Shown here in pieces: positions 17,469-26,338 of a stretch of 57,689 nt of DNA. Source of the stretch: an uncultured Muribaculaceae bacterium (GTDB taxonomy: Bacteria > Bacteroidota > Bacteroidia > Bacteroidales > Muribaculaceae); contig CAJGBY010000013.1 in assembly GCA_904501735.1 (NCBI GenBank), positions 1 through 57,689 of the forward strand, written 5' to 3'. Position 1 is the first letter of the stretch. The number at the start of each line of letters is the position of its first letter. The position numbers and the translations under genes are program-made. The notes under the pieces were generated by a model that worked only from the letters and a program-made list of their open reading frames with translations, searched no databases and was not told where the DNA came from.

Positions 17469-18674
17469 TTATTTCTTATAAATGCCACAGAAATCCAAAA
17501 TCACCTTGTCTTCGTTATAAGGAAGTTGCTTAAATTGGTCGTGTGCTGTGAGCATAACCACGATGTCGGCCTTGTCGTAAGCTTCCTTATAATCAGTGAG
17601 TTTGTACACATTATGCGTTTCCACATTAGGCTCTACAACAAGGATATCGGCATTATTGCAACTTTGCATCACCATAGTTACAATCCACTTAGCTGGCGAT
17701 TCGCGCAAGTCGTCGATATTAGGTTTGAATGCAAGTCCCATCATTGCCACAACTGGTCGTTTGTGATTCTTTAGCTCATATTCAAGCATGGCATTTTTCA
17801 CCTTTTCGGCACACCATTGCGACTTGTAATTATTGATTTCGCGAGCATCGGCAATAATCTTTGATTCTTCTGGGAAATCGGCCGTAATAAAATAAGGATC
17901 GACAGCAATGCAATGACCACCCACGCCACAACCTGGTTGTAGAATATTCACACGAGGGTGCTTGTTAGCCAAGTTGATAAGTTCCCACACATTGATACCT
18001 GCTTTATCGCAAATCAACGAAAGTTCATTAGCAAAGGCGATTTGCACATCACGGCTTGAATTCTCGGTCAACTTACACATTTCAGCTGTGCGACAGTTTG
18101 TGCGATGCAATGTACCTTGCACAAATTGCACATAAAACTCTACGGCCTTTTCGGTCGATTCGGCATTTATACCACCTATCACCCTATCATTGTTCACAAG
18201 TTCATATATCACATTGCCTGGCAACACTCGTTCGGGACAATATGCTATATAAATCTTGCCTTCCAATTCTGGGCGTTCAGCATATATTATCTCAGCCATC
18301 TTTTCGGTAGTGCCAATAGGTGATGTAGATTCTATCACATACAAATCACCTTCCTTAAGCAACGACAAAACGGCTCTTGTAGCCGATTCCACATAGGAAA
18401 TATCGGGTTTGTGCTCTCCTTTGAATGGAGTAGGTACAACCATGAAATAAGCATCGCTCACTTCGGGAGTAGTTGAGGCATGTAATGCACCACTTTTCAC
18501 CACCTCTTGCAACATTTCCTCCAATCCTGGTTCAATAATGTGCAAGTGTCCGCTGTTGGTCATTTCCACCACTTTAGGATTGATGTCAACCCCTACAACT
18601 TCAACTCCATGCTTTGCTGCTATAATGGCTGTGGGCAATCCAATGTAGCCCAATCCCATAAAACACGCTTTCAT
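17469..18674 (-). CDS. wecC: UDP-N-acetyl-D-mannosamine dehydrogenase
   Basis: This 401-residue nucleotide-sugar dehydrogenase has an N-terminal Rossmann fold (GLGYIGLPTA) and the catalytic cysteine in GCGVGGHCIAVDPYF. The VGGHCIAVDP form is typical of UDP-ManNAc or UDP-GlcNAc 6-dehydrogenases rather than UDP-glucose enzymes. It makes UDP-ManNAcA. It directly follows wecB (10 bases), which supplies UDP-ManNAc, so the pair marks ManNAcA as a probable repeat-unit sugar. Confidence 0.9.
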   Translation of the reverse strand: MKACFMGLGYIGLPTAIIAAKHGVEVVGVDINPKVVEMTNSGHLHIIEPGLEEMLQEVVKSGALHASTTPEVSDAYFMVVPTPFKGEHKPDISYVESATRAVLSLLKEGDLYVIESTSPIGTTEKMAEIIYAERPELEGKIYIAYCPERVLPGNVIYELVNNDRVIGGINAESTEKAVEFYVQFVQGTLHRTNCRTAEMCKLTENSSRDVQIAFANELSLICDKAGINVWELINLANKHPRVNILQPGCGVGGHCIAVDPYFITADFPEESKIIADAREINNYKSQWCAEKVKNAMLEYELKNHKRPVVAMMGLAFKPNIDDLRESPAKWIVTMVMQSCNNADILVVEPNVETHNVYKLTDYKEAYDKADIVVMLTAHDQFKQLPYNEDKVILDFCGIYKK

Positions 18675-18684
18675 TCTATATCTA

Positions 18685-19836
18685 TTATTTTAATACAGTT
18701 ACTATTCTTTCGCAAGCCTTTCCATCGCCATAAGGATTGACAGCCTTGCTCATTTTATCATAATAGGACGCATCGTCAAGCAATGTTGACACTTCGCCCA
18801 CAATCTTATCATAGTTTGTTCCCACCAGTTTCACCGTTCCGGCATCCAACGCTTCGGGACGCTCAGTGGTGTCGCGCATCACAAGCACTGGCTTGCCAAG
18901 TCCTGGAGCTTCTTCTTGAATGCCACCACTATCGGTAAGAACTATTGTAGATTTCTCCATCAGATACACGAAGCTCAAATACTCAAGTGGCTCAATGAAG
19001 AACATATTGCCAAGATTGCTCAAATCTTCGCCAAACACCTCGTGGATAGGCTTGCGTACATTAGGATTAAGGTGCATTGGGTACACAAAATCCACTTCAG
19101 GATATTTTTCGGTCAACGCCTTGATAGCTCGACACATATTGATGAATCCATCGCCAAAATTTTCGCGTCGATGACCTGTTATAAGCACCAATTTCTTGCC
19201 TTCACTGAGTCGACTCACCTCGTAGCCTGCTTTCGACAACACAGCTTCAAGTTCGCAACCCATTGTTTCGTCGGTCTTAATCTTATTCACCACCCAATAT
19301 AGCGCATCAATCACAGTGTTTCCTGTAACCGATATCTTACTTTCTTCAACAGCCTCAGTGAGTAGATTTTGCTTGCTCAATGGAGTTGGAGCGAAATGAT
19401 AAGTAGCTATGCGACCAGTGATTTGACGGTTCATCTCTTCAGGCCAAGGGCTATATATATTATGAGTGCGCAAACCTGCCTCAACATGGCCCACAGGAAT
19501 CTGTTGATAGAATGCAGCAAGTGCAGCAGCAGTAGATGTAGTGGTATCGCCATGCACCAATACCACATCTGGCTGAACTTCCTTCAACACATCACGCATA
19601 CCAGTAAGCACTCGAGCTGTTACATCATATAGATCCTGACCTTGCTTCATAATATTCAAATCATAATCGGGCTTGATGTCGAATATATTGAGTACTTGAT
19701 CAAGCATTTCGCGATGTTGACCTGTTACACACACAATAGTCTCAAAATCATTGGAATATTCTTGAAACATCTTAACCAGCGGCGCCATCTTAATAGCCTC
19801 TGGACGAGTTCCAAATACCAACATTATTTTCTTCAT
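18685..19836 (-). CDS. wecB: UDP-N-acetylglucosamine 2-epimerase (non-hydrolysing)
   Basis: The 383-residue protein begins MKKIMLVFGTRPEAIKMAP and contains VHGDTTT, GHVEAGLRT, TGHRREN and DSGGIQEEAP, all WecB/MnaA signatures. It converts UDP-GlcNAc to UDP-ManNAc. An in-frame ATG seven codons earlier (19857) is less likely, because the family starts at the chosen methionine. Confidence 0.93.
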   Translation of the reverse strand: MKKIMLVFGTRPEAIKMAPLVKMFQEYSNDFETIVCVTGQHREMLDQVLNIFDIKPDYDLNIMKQGQDLYDVTARVLTGMRDVLKEVQPDVVLVHGDTTTSTAAALAAFYQQIPVGHVEAGLRTHNIYSPWPEEMNRQITGRIATYHFAPTPLSKQNLLTEAVEESKISVTGNTVIDALYWVVNKIKTDETMGCELEAVLSKAGYEVSRLSEGKKLVLITGHRRENFGDGFINMCRAIKALTEKYPEVDFVYPMHLNPNVRKPIHEVFGEDLSNLGNMFFIEPLEYLSFVYLMEKSTIVLTDSGGIQEEAPGLGKPVLVMRDTTERPEALDAGTVKLVGTNYDKIVGEVSTLLDDASYYDKMSKAVNPYGDGKACERIVTVLK

Positions 19837-19867
19837 AAAAGTTTCGTTTTTTATCAATATGTATAAT

Positions 19868-20665
19868 TTAAGCTAGCAGAGTTTTAATAGCGCCTAAAAC
19901 CCTCGTAGAAAAGAAACAAAAATTATACTTATTTAGATTGAATATATATATCTTAATATATGCTAATATCAATTTTATCGAGTTACCTATTTTATCGCAA
20001 AGTGTTCTTTTTCTGAAATTAGCACTATTATTCCTTACTCTGCGATAATAGATAGCATCACGAGATGTAAACTTAGTCCACTTAAATTCATCTGAGATAA
20101 GAAACATAAATAGGCAATCTTCACCATTCTTAAATCGGCAATCAAATCGACGGTCCTCTATATATTTCTTAGGGATTAGTTTCATACATGGACCTGAGAA
20201 GAATTTTCTATTTTTCCAATAAGCTTGCACGCCATATTGTACTCTTTTTTCATATTGCGCAGTGATGCGATAAGGTAGCTGTGTCTTATCACCATCGTTG
20301 AACGCATATGGATAGCACAAAGCCATGGTGTCGCACGATGAATTTTCATATAATTCTTCAAGATAAGAAGGAGATACGAAATCATCATCATCAATGAATG
20401 TTATATATTCACCTTTCGCAGTATCAAGAGCTATGTTTCGAGCATTCGATACGCCACCTTCCTCAATGTGAATAAAATTATATTGAACTTGACTGCGTGA
20501 AATATAATCTTTAAGTTGTGTATAATAAGGTTCATTACACCCATTCAACACAATTATCACTTCAAAATGTGCCTTCGAGAGTGTTTGTCGTTCCAACGAA
20601 TCCAAGCATTCCCATATATATTCACCTGGCTTGTATGTAGGGACAATAACCGAAATATACATCAT
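19868..20665 (-). CDS. Glycosyltransferase family 2
   Basis: This 265-residue GT-A protein opens with ISVIVPTYKPGEYIWECLDSL. It has the metal-binding IDDDDF and an acceptor-side stretch NGEDCLFMF, all standard for GT2 inverting transferases. It should add one sugar of the polysaccharide repeat. Its start overlaps the wzy stop by one base. The donor sugar is not predictable. Confidence 0.85.
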   Translation of the reverse strand: MMYISVIVPTYKPGEYIWECLDSLERQTLSKAHFEVIIVLNGCNEPYYTQLKDYISRSQVQYNFIHIEEGGVSNARNIALDTAKGEYITFIDDDDFVSPSYLEELYENSSCDTMALCYPYAFNDGDKTQLPYRITAQYEKRVQYGVQAYWKNRKFFSGPCMKLIPKKYIEDRRFDCRFKNGEDCLFMFLISDEFKWTKFTSRDAIYYRRVRNNSANFRKRTLCDKIGNSIKLILAYIKIYIFNLNKYNFCFFSTRVLGAIKTLLA

Positions 20666-21717
20666 TACAAAGTTAATACCGTTTTATAAGGACAATATGG
20701 GTCCTTCACTGTAATACCTTTCTCATAAGAACTTGTTGCCAAATGCAGTGTATATACATACAAAACAATACCAACTATATAGACAAGCATATTGACAAGC
20801 CTTCTTGTTTGCTTAAATCTTACAATTATAACATTAGGCAATAGAGTAATTATCACAACTAAGAAATACAATGACAATCGACCTGCCAACACTGCAACTG
20901 GGCTAAACACATTAAATAGAATCACACCTATATAGAATAATGTGTAGTAATATTTACTTTGTGGGCCTAATGATTTTATCTTTATAACAAAGTACATTGC
21001 GATGTAAATCAAATTGAACAATATCCACAAAGATGTGTTACCCTTTAACTCTTCGTTCATCTCCACATAAAGAAGAGCTCTTTCAAATATGAATATTTCG
21101 CCATACTTTAAGATTAGACCATAGAATACCGAAAACAAAGTAAATGAAGCAATATATATCACTAAGTATATCTTACTCGAGACATCTATTTTCTTAGCTA
21201 AAAACGCCAAAATCAATACATAAGCTGAATTATGCGATAATACTGCTAACACATAGAATATCAATGCCTTCTTTATTTTCCCTTCATAAATACTCATCAT
21301 CATCAACAAGCCGATGCACACAGCCAATAGCTGACGAACAATCGACAATGATGACCAAAAGAACAAAGGGACACTCATAAATAGCATTATCGATAGCTTT
21401 TTATTGCCCGAATTCTTATAGATGTAATATGCCATTATACCTATAATCGCATAAGAAGTCATTACAAAAAAGCTCTGTGTATGTCCAGTCATTTTTGTAA
21501 GCCAAATCAAAATTTTAGGAATTACCTCCAAACGGTCATAAGTGATGTCATACATATAATTTCCCTCTATGACATCAACATAGTTGGCATAATCGTAGCC
21601 GATATTGTATCTAATTGCCGATATTGTACCTACAATAACAAAGAAATATATACATATCCCTTTTTTATCTGTAGGATATATAAGCAACAATGCTAATAGT
21701 ATAATCCAGAATACCAT
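20665..21717 (-). CDS. wzy: Polysaccharide polymerase, EpsG/Wzy-like
   Basis: This 350-residue, very hydrophobic protein has about nine to ten predicted membrane segments. It has an EpsG-like N-terminus with the NIGYDYANY element and SIVRQLLAV in the middle. Wzy polymerases join repeat units in the periplasm. The assignment rests on topology and on its place between transferases and a Wzx flippase. Sequence conservation in the family is low. Confidence 0.75.
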   Translation of the reverse strand: MVFWIILLALLLIYPTDKKGICIYFFVIVGTISAIRYNIGYDYANYVDVIEGNYMYDITYDRLEVIPKILIWLTKMTGHTQSFFVMTSYAIIGIMAYYIYKNSGNKKLSIMLFMSVPLFFWSSLSIVRQLLAVCIGLLMMMSIYEGKIKKALIFYVLAVLSHNSAYVLILAFLAKKIDVSSKIYLVIYIASFTLFSVFYGLILKYGEIFIFERALLYVEMNEELKGNTSLWILFNLIYIAMYFVIKIKSLGPQSKYYYTLFYIGVILFNVFSPVAVLAGRLSLYFLVVIITLLPNVIIVRFKQTRRLVNMLVYIVGIVLYVYTLHLATSSYEKGITVKDPYCPYKTVLTL

Positions 21718-21723
21718 ATAGTA

Positions 21724-22845
21724 TTATGATAGCTTCTTTATATCATTCAACACCAACGACCATCGTTCTTCCCATTTCTCTAACGAGAACGATTGCGACA
21801 CCGTTGTGTGTGCATTCTTTGCAAGTGTAGCTCGCAAAGCAGGGTCTTTTATTAGTTTTTCTAATGAATTTTTTAAAGCTTCCACCGAATTAGGTTTCAC
21901 CATTAATCCATTGTAATCATTCAAGATAATATTGGTCATACCACCCACTGCGGTGCACACCACGGCATTGCCTGCCGACATTGCTTCCAACAACGAAAAT
22001 GATGTTCCTTCCGAACCAATTGTAGGTACTACTGCAATGTCATAGTCTTTATGGAACCTAATCGCCTCCGATGGTTCATATTTAGTAATAATAATATTAT
22101 CTTGCTCTTTTTGCAATTTTTCTATATCCGACAAATATGGACCTTCGCCAGCAAAAGTGAAACTAACATTCTTGTAATCCTTCAATTGCTTCACTACTTC
22201 CAAGAACACACTTACTCCTCTGCGACGCACAAATCGTCGAGCAAACACCACTTTCACAGTATCGCTTGGTGCCTTGGTTTCCCACTCATCTACTTGTGCA
22301 AAGTTTGGTATTACATATATATTTTTGTCTTCTTTTGGCACCGAGAATGTTCTATACCAATTCCAGAAGTTATAATCCACACACACTTTATAGTTTGCTC
22401 GTCTAAATACATTCAATGCTCTTCTTCTTTGAAAATATTTCACCAGCCAACCTAAACCTAAGTCCATAAATAGCTTCTTTCGCTTATCTTCTTCAGGAAA
22501 ATAGTCGTAATCTATTCCATGCTGTATTGCTAAGGTTCTTTTGTGTGGCACTTTCATTGAGAATGTGTCAGTACCCCATATTAGCAAGTCTTCTTCGTTC
22601 AACTGTTGCTTAATCTTAGCATAAAGTTTTTCATGATAAGACTTAGCACTCACCGAGTAGCCCCAATATATATTTCCATCGATTTCTTTTTCGAAATCTT
22701 CGTTTGCTCGTTGTACAATAATAGGTTTTATTCCGTTTTTCTTTAAAACCTTTGTTAATGCCAACAAATAGGTCTCTATACCACCTACAACAAACCCATT
22801 TCCCGACAAATTCAACACATGTTTATATACGATAAAAGCTCTCAT
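21724..22845 (-). CDS. Glycosyltransferase, GT4
   Basis: This 373-residue GT-B enzyme has a C-terminal retaining-transferase signature: VVFARRFVRRRGVSVFLE, FAGEGPYLSDIEKL, and GSEGTSFSLLEAMSAGNAVV with the E-x7-E arrangement. It adds one sugar to the lipid-linked repeat unit. It lies 1 base downstream of wzx and 6 bases upstream of wzy. The acceptor and donor are unknown. Confidence 0.85.
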   Translation of the reverse strand: MRAFIVYKHVLNLSGNGFVVGGIETYLLALTKVLKKNGIKPIIVQRANEDFEKEIDGNIYWGYSVSAKSYHEKLYAKIKQQLNEEDLLIWGTDTFSMKVPHKRTLAIQHGIDYDYFPEEDKRKKLFMDLGLGWLVKYFQRRRALNVFRRANYKVCVDYNFWNWYRTFSVPKEDKNIYVIPNFAQVDEWETKAPSDTVKVVFARRFVRRRGVSVFLEVVKQLKDYKNVSFTFAGEGPYLSDIEKLQKEQDNIIITKYEPSEAIRFHKDYDIAVVPTIGSEGTSFSLLEAMSAGNAVVCTAVGGMTNIILNDYNGLMVKPNSVEALKNSLEKLIKDPALRATLAKNAHTTVSQSFSLEKWEERWSLVLNDIKKLS

Positions 22846-22846
22846 G

Positions 22847-24151
22847 CTATTTCATTTTAACCATATAATACAAATATATATATTGATACACAGTATGCAA
22901 TATATATGAGCAGAGGAACGATAATGCTATTGCCAATGCGCCGTATCCCATTCCAAGGAATATCTTAGTAAACGCTATCACCAATATTGCCCATATCATA
23001 TTGAAGATAAAGCCTACCCACATTTTTGCTCTACTTGCAATTGCCGAACCTACTACATTTGACACGGCCGAGAATATTGCCGATGACGACAACACGATGA
23101 GTGTAGTTGTGTCATCAAATCCTTCGCCATAAGCGCTCATAATATATCGACTAAATAGTGCTACAAGCAACACTATCACAAGTGAAACCACCAGATTTAT
23201 CAATATATTAATTTTCAGCACTTTCCAGTATTTTCTATTATCATCGTTTACAATGCTCGATAGTATTGGCAGAACGATTTGTCCCACAGCTACAGGCACA
23301 AATAGGATGATTACACGCCATTGCTCGGCAGCTTCATATATTGCCAATTCTTCAAATCCCGAATCATTAACAAGCATTGTTCGAGCGACCCAATATGTTG
23401 GAGCAATAAGCAACGACGACAGCATAGCTGGCAAACTAAATTTATACAACAACGACAAATCGCCTTTATTGAACAATTTCCTATCAATCTCAACTCCGTG
23501 AGCCTTGAAATCTCTTCTTATCGAGATGTGATTGGTTATATATAGCGATACAAAGCCCAATCCGTAGCCCAAAATTGCTCCTATCACGCCATAATAGTAG
23601 GCTCCCAATATCATCAATGTCGATTCAAAGATGCTTGCTATAAATGTATTGATTGCAATTGCCTTGAAATTTTCCATTCCCGATAATGTGCCTGTTTGCG
23701 CACCATTAATCACTGTGATAAATAGCAACAATGCACCCACTCTGATTGCATCAACCAAATGTGGCGAATTCAAGGTATACGACGCTAAGAATTCAGCCAA
23801 GCATAGAACCAAAATCGTTATCACAAGCCCTGTTAGCAATGCGAAGCCGTTGGTTATAAAGAAAATCGATGCTATGCGCTCTTTGCTGTTTTGTCTGAAT
23901 TCTGCTATATATTTGGTTGCTGTCATTCCAAGACCTGCTGTGCCAAGAGCTACAAACATGTTGATAGTGGAACGCACCATTCCAAATTCCCCATATAGTT
24001 CTTTGCCTAATATGCGAGCACATATAATTCCCGATATAAGCACTATCAATTTGGCTAATGCAGTACCAGTAAACGACCAAAAGGCACCCGATGCAATTCG
24101 TTTGCCTATGTCTGATGTCATTATTTTATTTTTTAATGAAGATAGCTCCAT
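22847..24151 (-). CDS. wzx: Polysaccharide flippase (Wzx, MOP superfamily)
   Basis: The 434-residue protein has about 12-14 hydrophobic segments. It begins with the Wzx-like GAFWSFTGTALAKLIVLISG and has GLGMTATKYIAEFRQ in the second loop, typical of polysaccharide exporters in the MATE/MOP group. It flips undecaprenyl-linked repeat units to the periplasm for Wzy. An internal ATG at 24121 is an alternative start close before the first membrane helix. Confidence 0.88.
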   Translation of the reverse strand: MELSSLKNKIMTSDIGKRIASGAFWSFTGTALAKLIVLISGIICARILGKELYGEFGMVRSTINMFVALGTAGLGMTATKYIAEFRQNSKERIASIFFITNGFALLTGLVITILVLCLAEFLASYTLNSPHLVDAIRVGALLLFITVINGAQTGTLSGMENFKAIAINTFIASIFESTLMILGAYYYGVIGAILGYGLGFVSLYITNHISIRRDFKAHGVEIDRKLFNKGDLSLLYKFSLPAMLSSLLIAPTYWVARTMLVNDSGFEELAIYEAAEQWRVIILFVPVAVGQIVLPILSSIVNDDNRKYWKVLKINILINLVVSLVIVLLVALFSRYIMSAYGEGFDDTTTLIVLSSSAIFSAVSNVVGSAIASRAKMWVGFIFNMIWAILVIAFTKIFLGMGYGALAIALSFLCSYILHTVYQYIYLYYMVKMK

Positions 24152-24169
24152 TAAATCAATGATTTCTTA

Positions 24170-25483
24170 TTAATCTCGTCTGAAAAGGTCGCGGGTGTAT
24201 ACTTTGTCCTTTACATCGTCGAGGATTGAGTCGTAACGGTTGGCTATGATAGCTTGCGATTGGCGTTTGAATTCTTCCAAATCGTTCACCACGCGACTTC
24301 CGAAGAATGTGGTGCCATCTTCGAGCGCAGGCTCATAGATTATCACCTCGGCACCCTTTGCCTTGATGCGCTTCATCACGCCTTGAATAGCACTTTGACG
24401 GAAGTTGTCGCTATTCGACTTCATTGTCAATCGGAATACGCCTATCGTAACTTCTTGTTCGCGCTTGGCATTCCAATCGCTTGAGCCTGTGTAGTAGCCT
24501 GCCTTTGCCAACACCTGATCGGCAATGAAATCCTTGCGTGTGCGATTGCTTTCCACGATAGCCGACATCATGTTTTGTGGCACATCTTGATAGTTGGCAA
24601 GCAATTGCTTTGTATCTTTTGGCAAGCAATAGCCTCCATAGCCAAAAGATGGGTTATTGTAGTGTGTACCGATGCGTGGATCGAGTCCTACGCCTTCGAT
24701 AACAGCTTGTGTGTCAAGTCCCTTTATCTCAGCATATGTATCAAGTTCGTTGAAGTAGCTCACACGAAGTGCCAAATATGTGTTGGCAAACAGTTTCACT
24801 GCTTCGGCCTCTTTCAAACCCATATAAAGCACATCGATATTTTCTTTCAACGCACCTTCTTGAAGCATTTGAGCAAATATGCGAGCCGATTCTCCCAAGT
24901 GATTGCCTGCAATGGCTTTAATAGCCTCGTTTTCTTCATGATAGTTTTCAATCATCTTAGGATAACCCACAATGATACGGCTTGGATAAAGATTGTCATA
25001 TAATGCCTTACTTTCGCGCAAGAACTCAGGCGAAAACAACAATCGGAATTTCCTTGTTGCATCAAATCCCTTTTCCTTGAACTTCTTAGCATATTTCACA
25101 TATAGCGAACGGCAATAACCCACAGGGATAGTGCTCTTAATAACCATTGTAGCCTCAGGATTGACTTCGAGCACAAGGTCAATCACATCTTCAATGTGAT
25201 GAGTGTCGAAGAAATTCTTTTGTGGATCGTAATTTGTTGGAGCTGCAATTACCACAAACTCAGCATCACGATAGGCTTCGCGTCCGTCAAGTGTAGCACG
25301 CAAGTTCAACTCCTTTTCAGCAAAATACTTTTCGATATATTCGTCTTGAATAGGCGATTCGCGACGATTTATCATTTCCACCTTTTCAGGGATAACATCT
25401 ACAGCCACCACCTCGTTGTGTTGTGCGAGTAGTGTAGCTATACTCAATCCCACATATCCTGTTCCTGCTACTGCTATTTTCAT
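24170..25483 (-). CDS. ugd: UDP-glucose 6-dehydrogenase
   Basis: The 437-residue dehydrogenase starts MKIAVAGTGYVGLSIATLLA. It has the catalytic cysteine in GYGGYCLPKDTKQL, the form found in Escherichia coli-type Ugd, which separates it from the neighbouring WecC. It oxidises UDP-glucose to UDP-glucuronate in two NAD-dependent steps. Its presence implies a second acidic sugar (GlcA or a derivative) in the polysaccharide. Confidence 0.9.
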   Translation of the reverse strand: MKIAVAGTGYVGLSIATLLAQHNEVVAVDVIPEKVEMINRRESPIQDEYIEKYFAEKELNLRATLDGREAYRDAEFVVIAAPTNYDPQKNFFDTHHIEDVIDLVLEVNPEATMVIKSTIPVGYCRSLYVKYAKKFKEKGFDATRKFRLLFSPEFLRESKALYDNLYPSRIIVGYPKMIENYHEENEAIKAIAGNHLGESARIFAQMLQEGALKENIDVLYMGLKEAEAVKLFANTYLALRVSYFNELDTYAEIKGLDTQAVIEGVGLDPRIGTHYNNPSFGYGGYCLPKDTKQLLANYQDVPQNMMSAIVESNRTRKDFIADQVLAKAGYYTGSSDWNAKREQEVTIGVFRLTMKSNSDNFRQSAIQGVMKRIKAKGAEVIIYEPALEDGTTFFGSRVVNDLEEFKRQSQAIIANRYDSILDDVKDKVYTRDLFRRD

Positions 25484-25529
25484 TTTCTCTCTTTGGATTA
25501 AAGAGTTATCGATGATTTTGTCTGTTTTA

Positions 25530-26084
25530 TTAGTCTTTCAGCACCTCAATCAAATCGGTTTCGATTTCGGCAGCCGATATTGCCAACACACCATCAAGTT
25601 TCACCACCACGCGTTTGCGTCGCTTACCATTCAGCTTGATCAATGTGCCTTCTACCCCTTCAAATGCACCACCCACCACGCGCACTCTCATTCCAGCTTT
25701 AAAGTCGAGTTCATCGAGATGGTAATATATAATATCTTCTTCGATGCAACTTGCCACTTTCATAAAGCTCGACATTTGCGATTCGGGCACTTTCATAATC
25801 TTGTTATGTCCCGATTCTCTGATCGTTGCATAACGCAAATAAGGGCATTTTCTTTTGAATTCTTCGAGGTCTTGGTAACGAGCTTTCACAAACACCAAAT
25901 TAGGAATCACTGGCACAAGTACACGCTTTGGTTTGCCTTGATACTTTCGCACAGCGTAACGCTTAGGGATAAAATACTCCATTCCCTTAGCTGCTTCAAG
26001 TGCTTCTTCGGCTCGTTTTTCGTTTTTATAGGCATTCATCACAAACCATTGCATTGGCTCGGTATTTTCCATCAATGTATCCAT
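25530..26084 (-). CDS. upxY: UpxY-like transcription antiterminator (NusG family)
   Basis: This 184-residue protein has an N-terminal NGN domain (MQWFVMNAYKNEKRAEEAL, then FIPKRYAVRKYQGKPKR). Its C-terminal KOW-like part is FKAGMRVRVVGGAFEGVEG. UpxY proteins of Bacteroides are the first gene of each capsule operon and prevent premature termination in that operon's leader. Here it likewise leads an 11-gene polysaccharide operon with a leader of about 160 nt. No upxZ-type gene follows, unlike the Bacteroides capsule loci. Confidence 0.88.
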   Translation of the reverse strand: MDTLMENTEPMQWFVMNAYKNEKRAEEALEAAKGMEYFIPKRYAVRKYQGKPKRVLVPVIPNLVFVKARYQDLEEFKRKCPYLRYATIRESGHNKIMKVPESQMSSFMKVASCIEEDIIYYHLDELDFKAGMRVRVVGGAFEGVEGTLIKLNGKRRKRVVVKLDGVLAISAAEIETDLIEVLKD

Positions 26085-26140
26085 AAATTCCTGATTTCTT
26101 TTACTGTTTTTACCCTCATTTTCGATATGAGATAATACTA

Positions 26141-26206
26141 CAGTTCATTCCAGATTACTTAACAACCTAATTGCCAGACAATTAAATTGATAGCATTCCA
26201 GAACTG
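26141..26206 (-). repeat. Paired repeats in the upxY leader
   Basis: CAGTTC (26141-26146) and GAACTG (26201-26206) form an inverted repeat. The 9-mer CATTCCAGA occurs twice in direct orientation (26146-26154 and 26194-26202). All lie in the untranslated leader between promoter and upxY, where UpxY-type factors act. Confidence 0.5.
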
Positions 26207-26252
26207 ATAATTCAACGCACTGCAATGGTACGAATAAGCACATAAATTATTA

Positions 26253-26284
26253 CAAATTTATGAATTATCATTAATTTAAACAAA
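26253..26284 (-). promoter_or_regulatory. Promoter of the polysaccharide operon
   Basis: On the minus strand TTTG (26281-26284), a 20-base spacer and TAAATTTG (26253-26260) match the Bacteroidetes consensus exactly. No long inverted repeats flank it, so it does not look like an invertible phase-variable promoter. Confidence 0.75.
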
Positions 26285-26338
26285 TAAAAGCTTGGAAAGT
26301 TAACACTTAGCGACGATAAATTTATCCACAAAATATCA

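Noticed and set aside
25416..26135. 239-codon plus-strand open frame over upxY
   Set aside because: Cys, Phe and His-rich translation with no domains; it shadows the ugd start and the whole upxY gene.
26085..26338. Invertible (phase-variable) promoter for the polysaccharide operon
   Set aside because: No long inverted repeats flank the promoter at 26253-26284, and no invertase gene is nearby.
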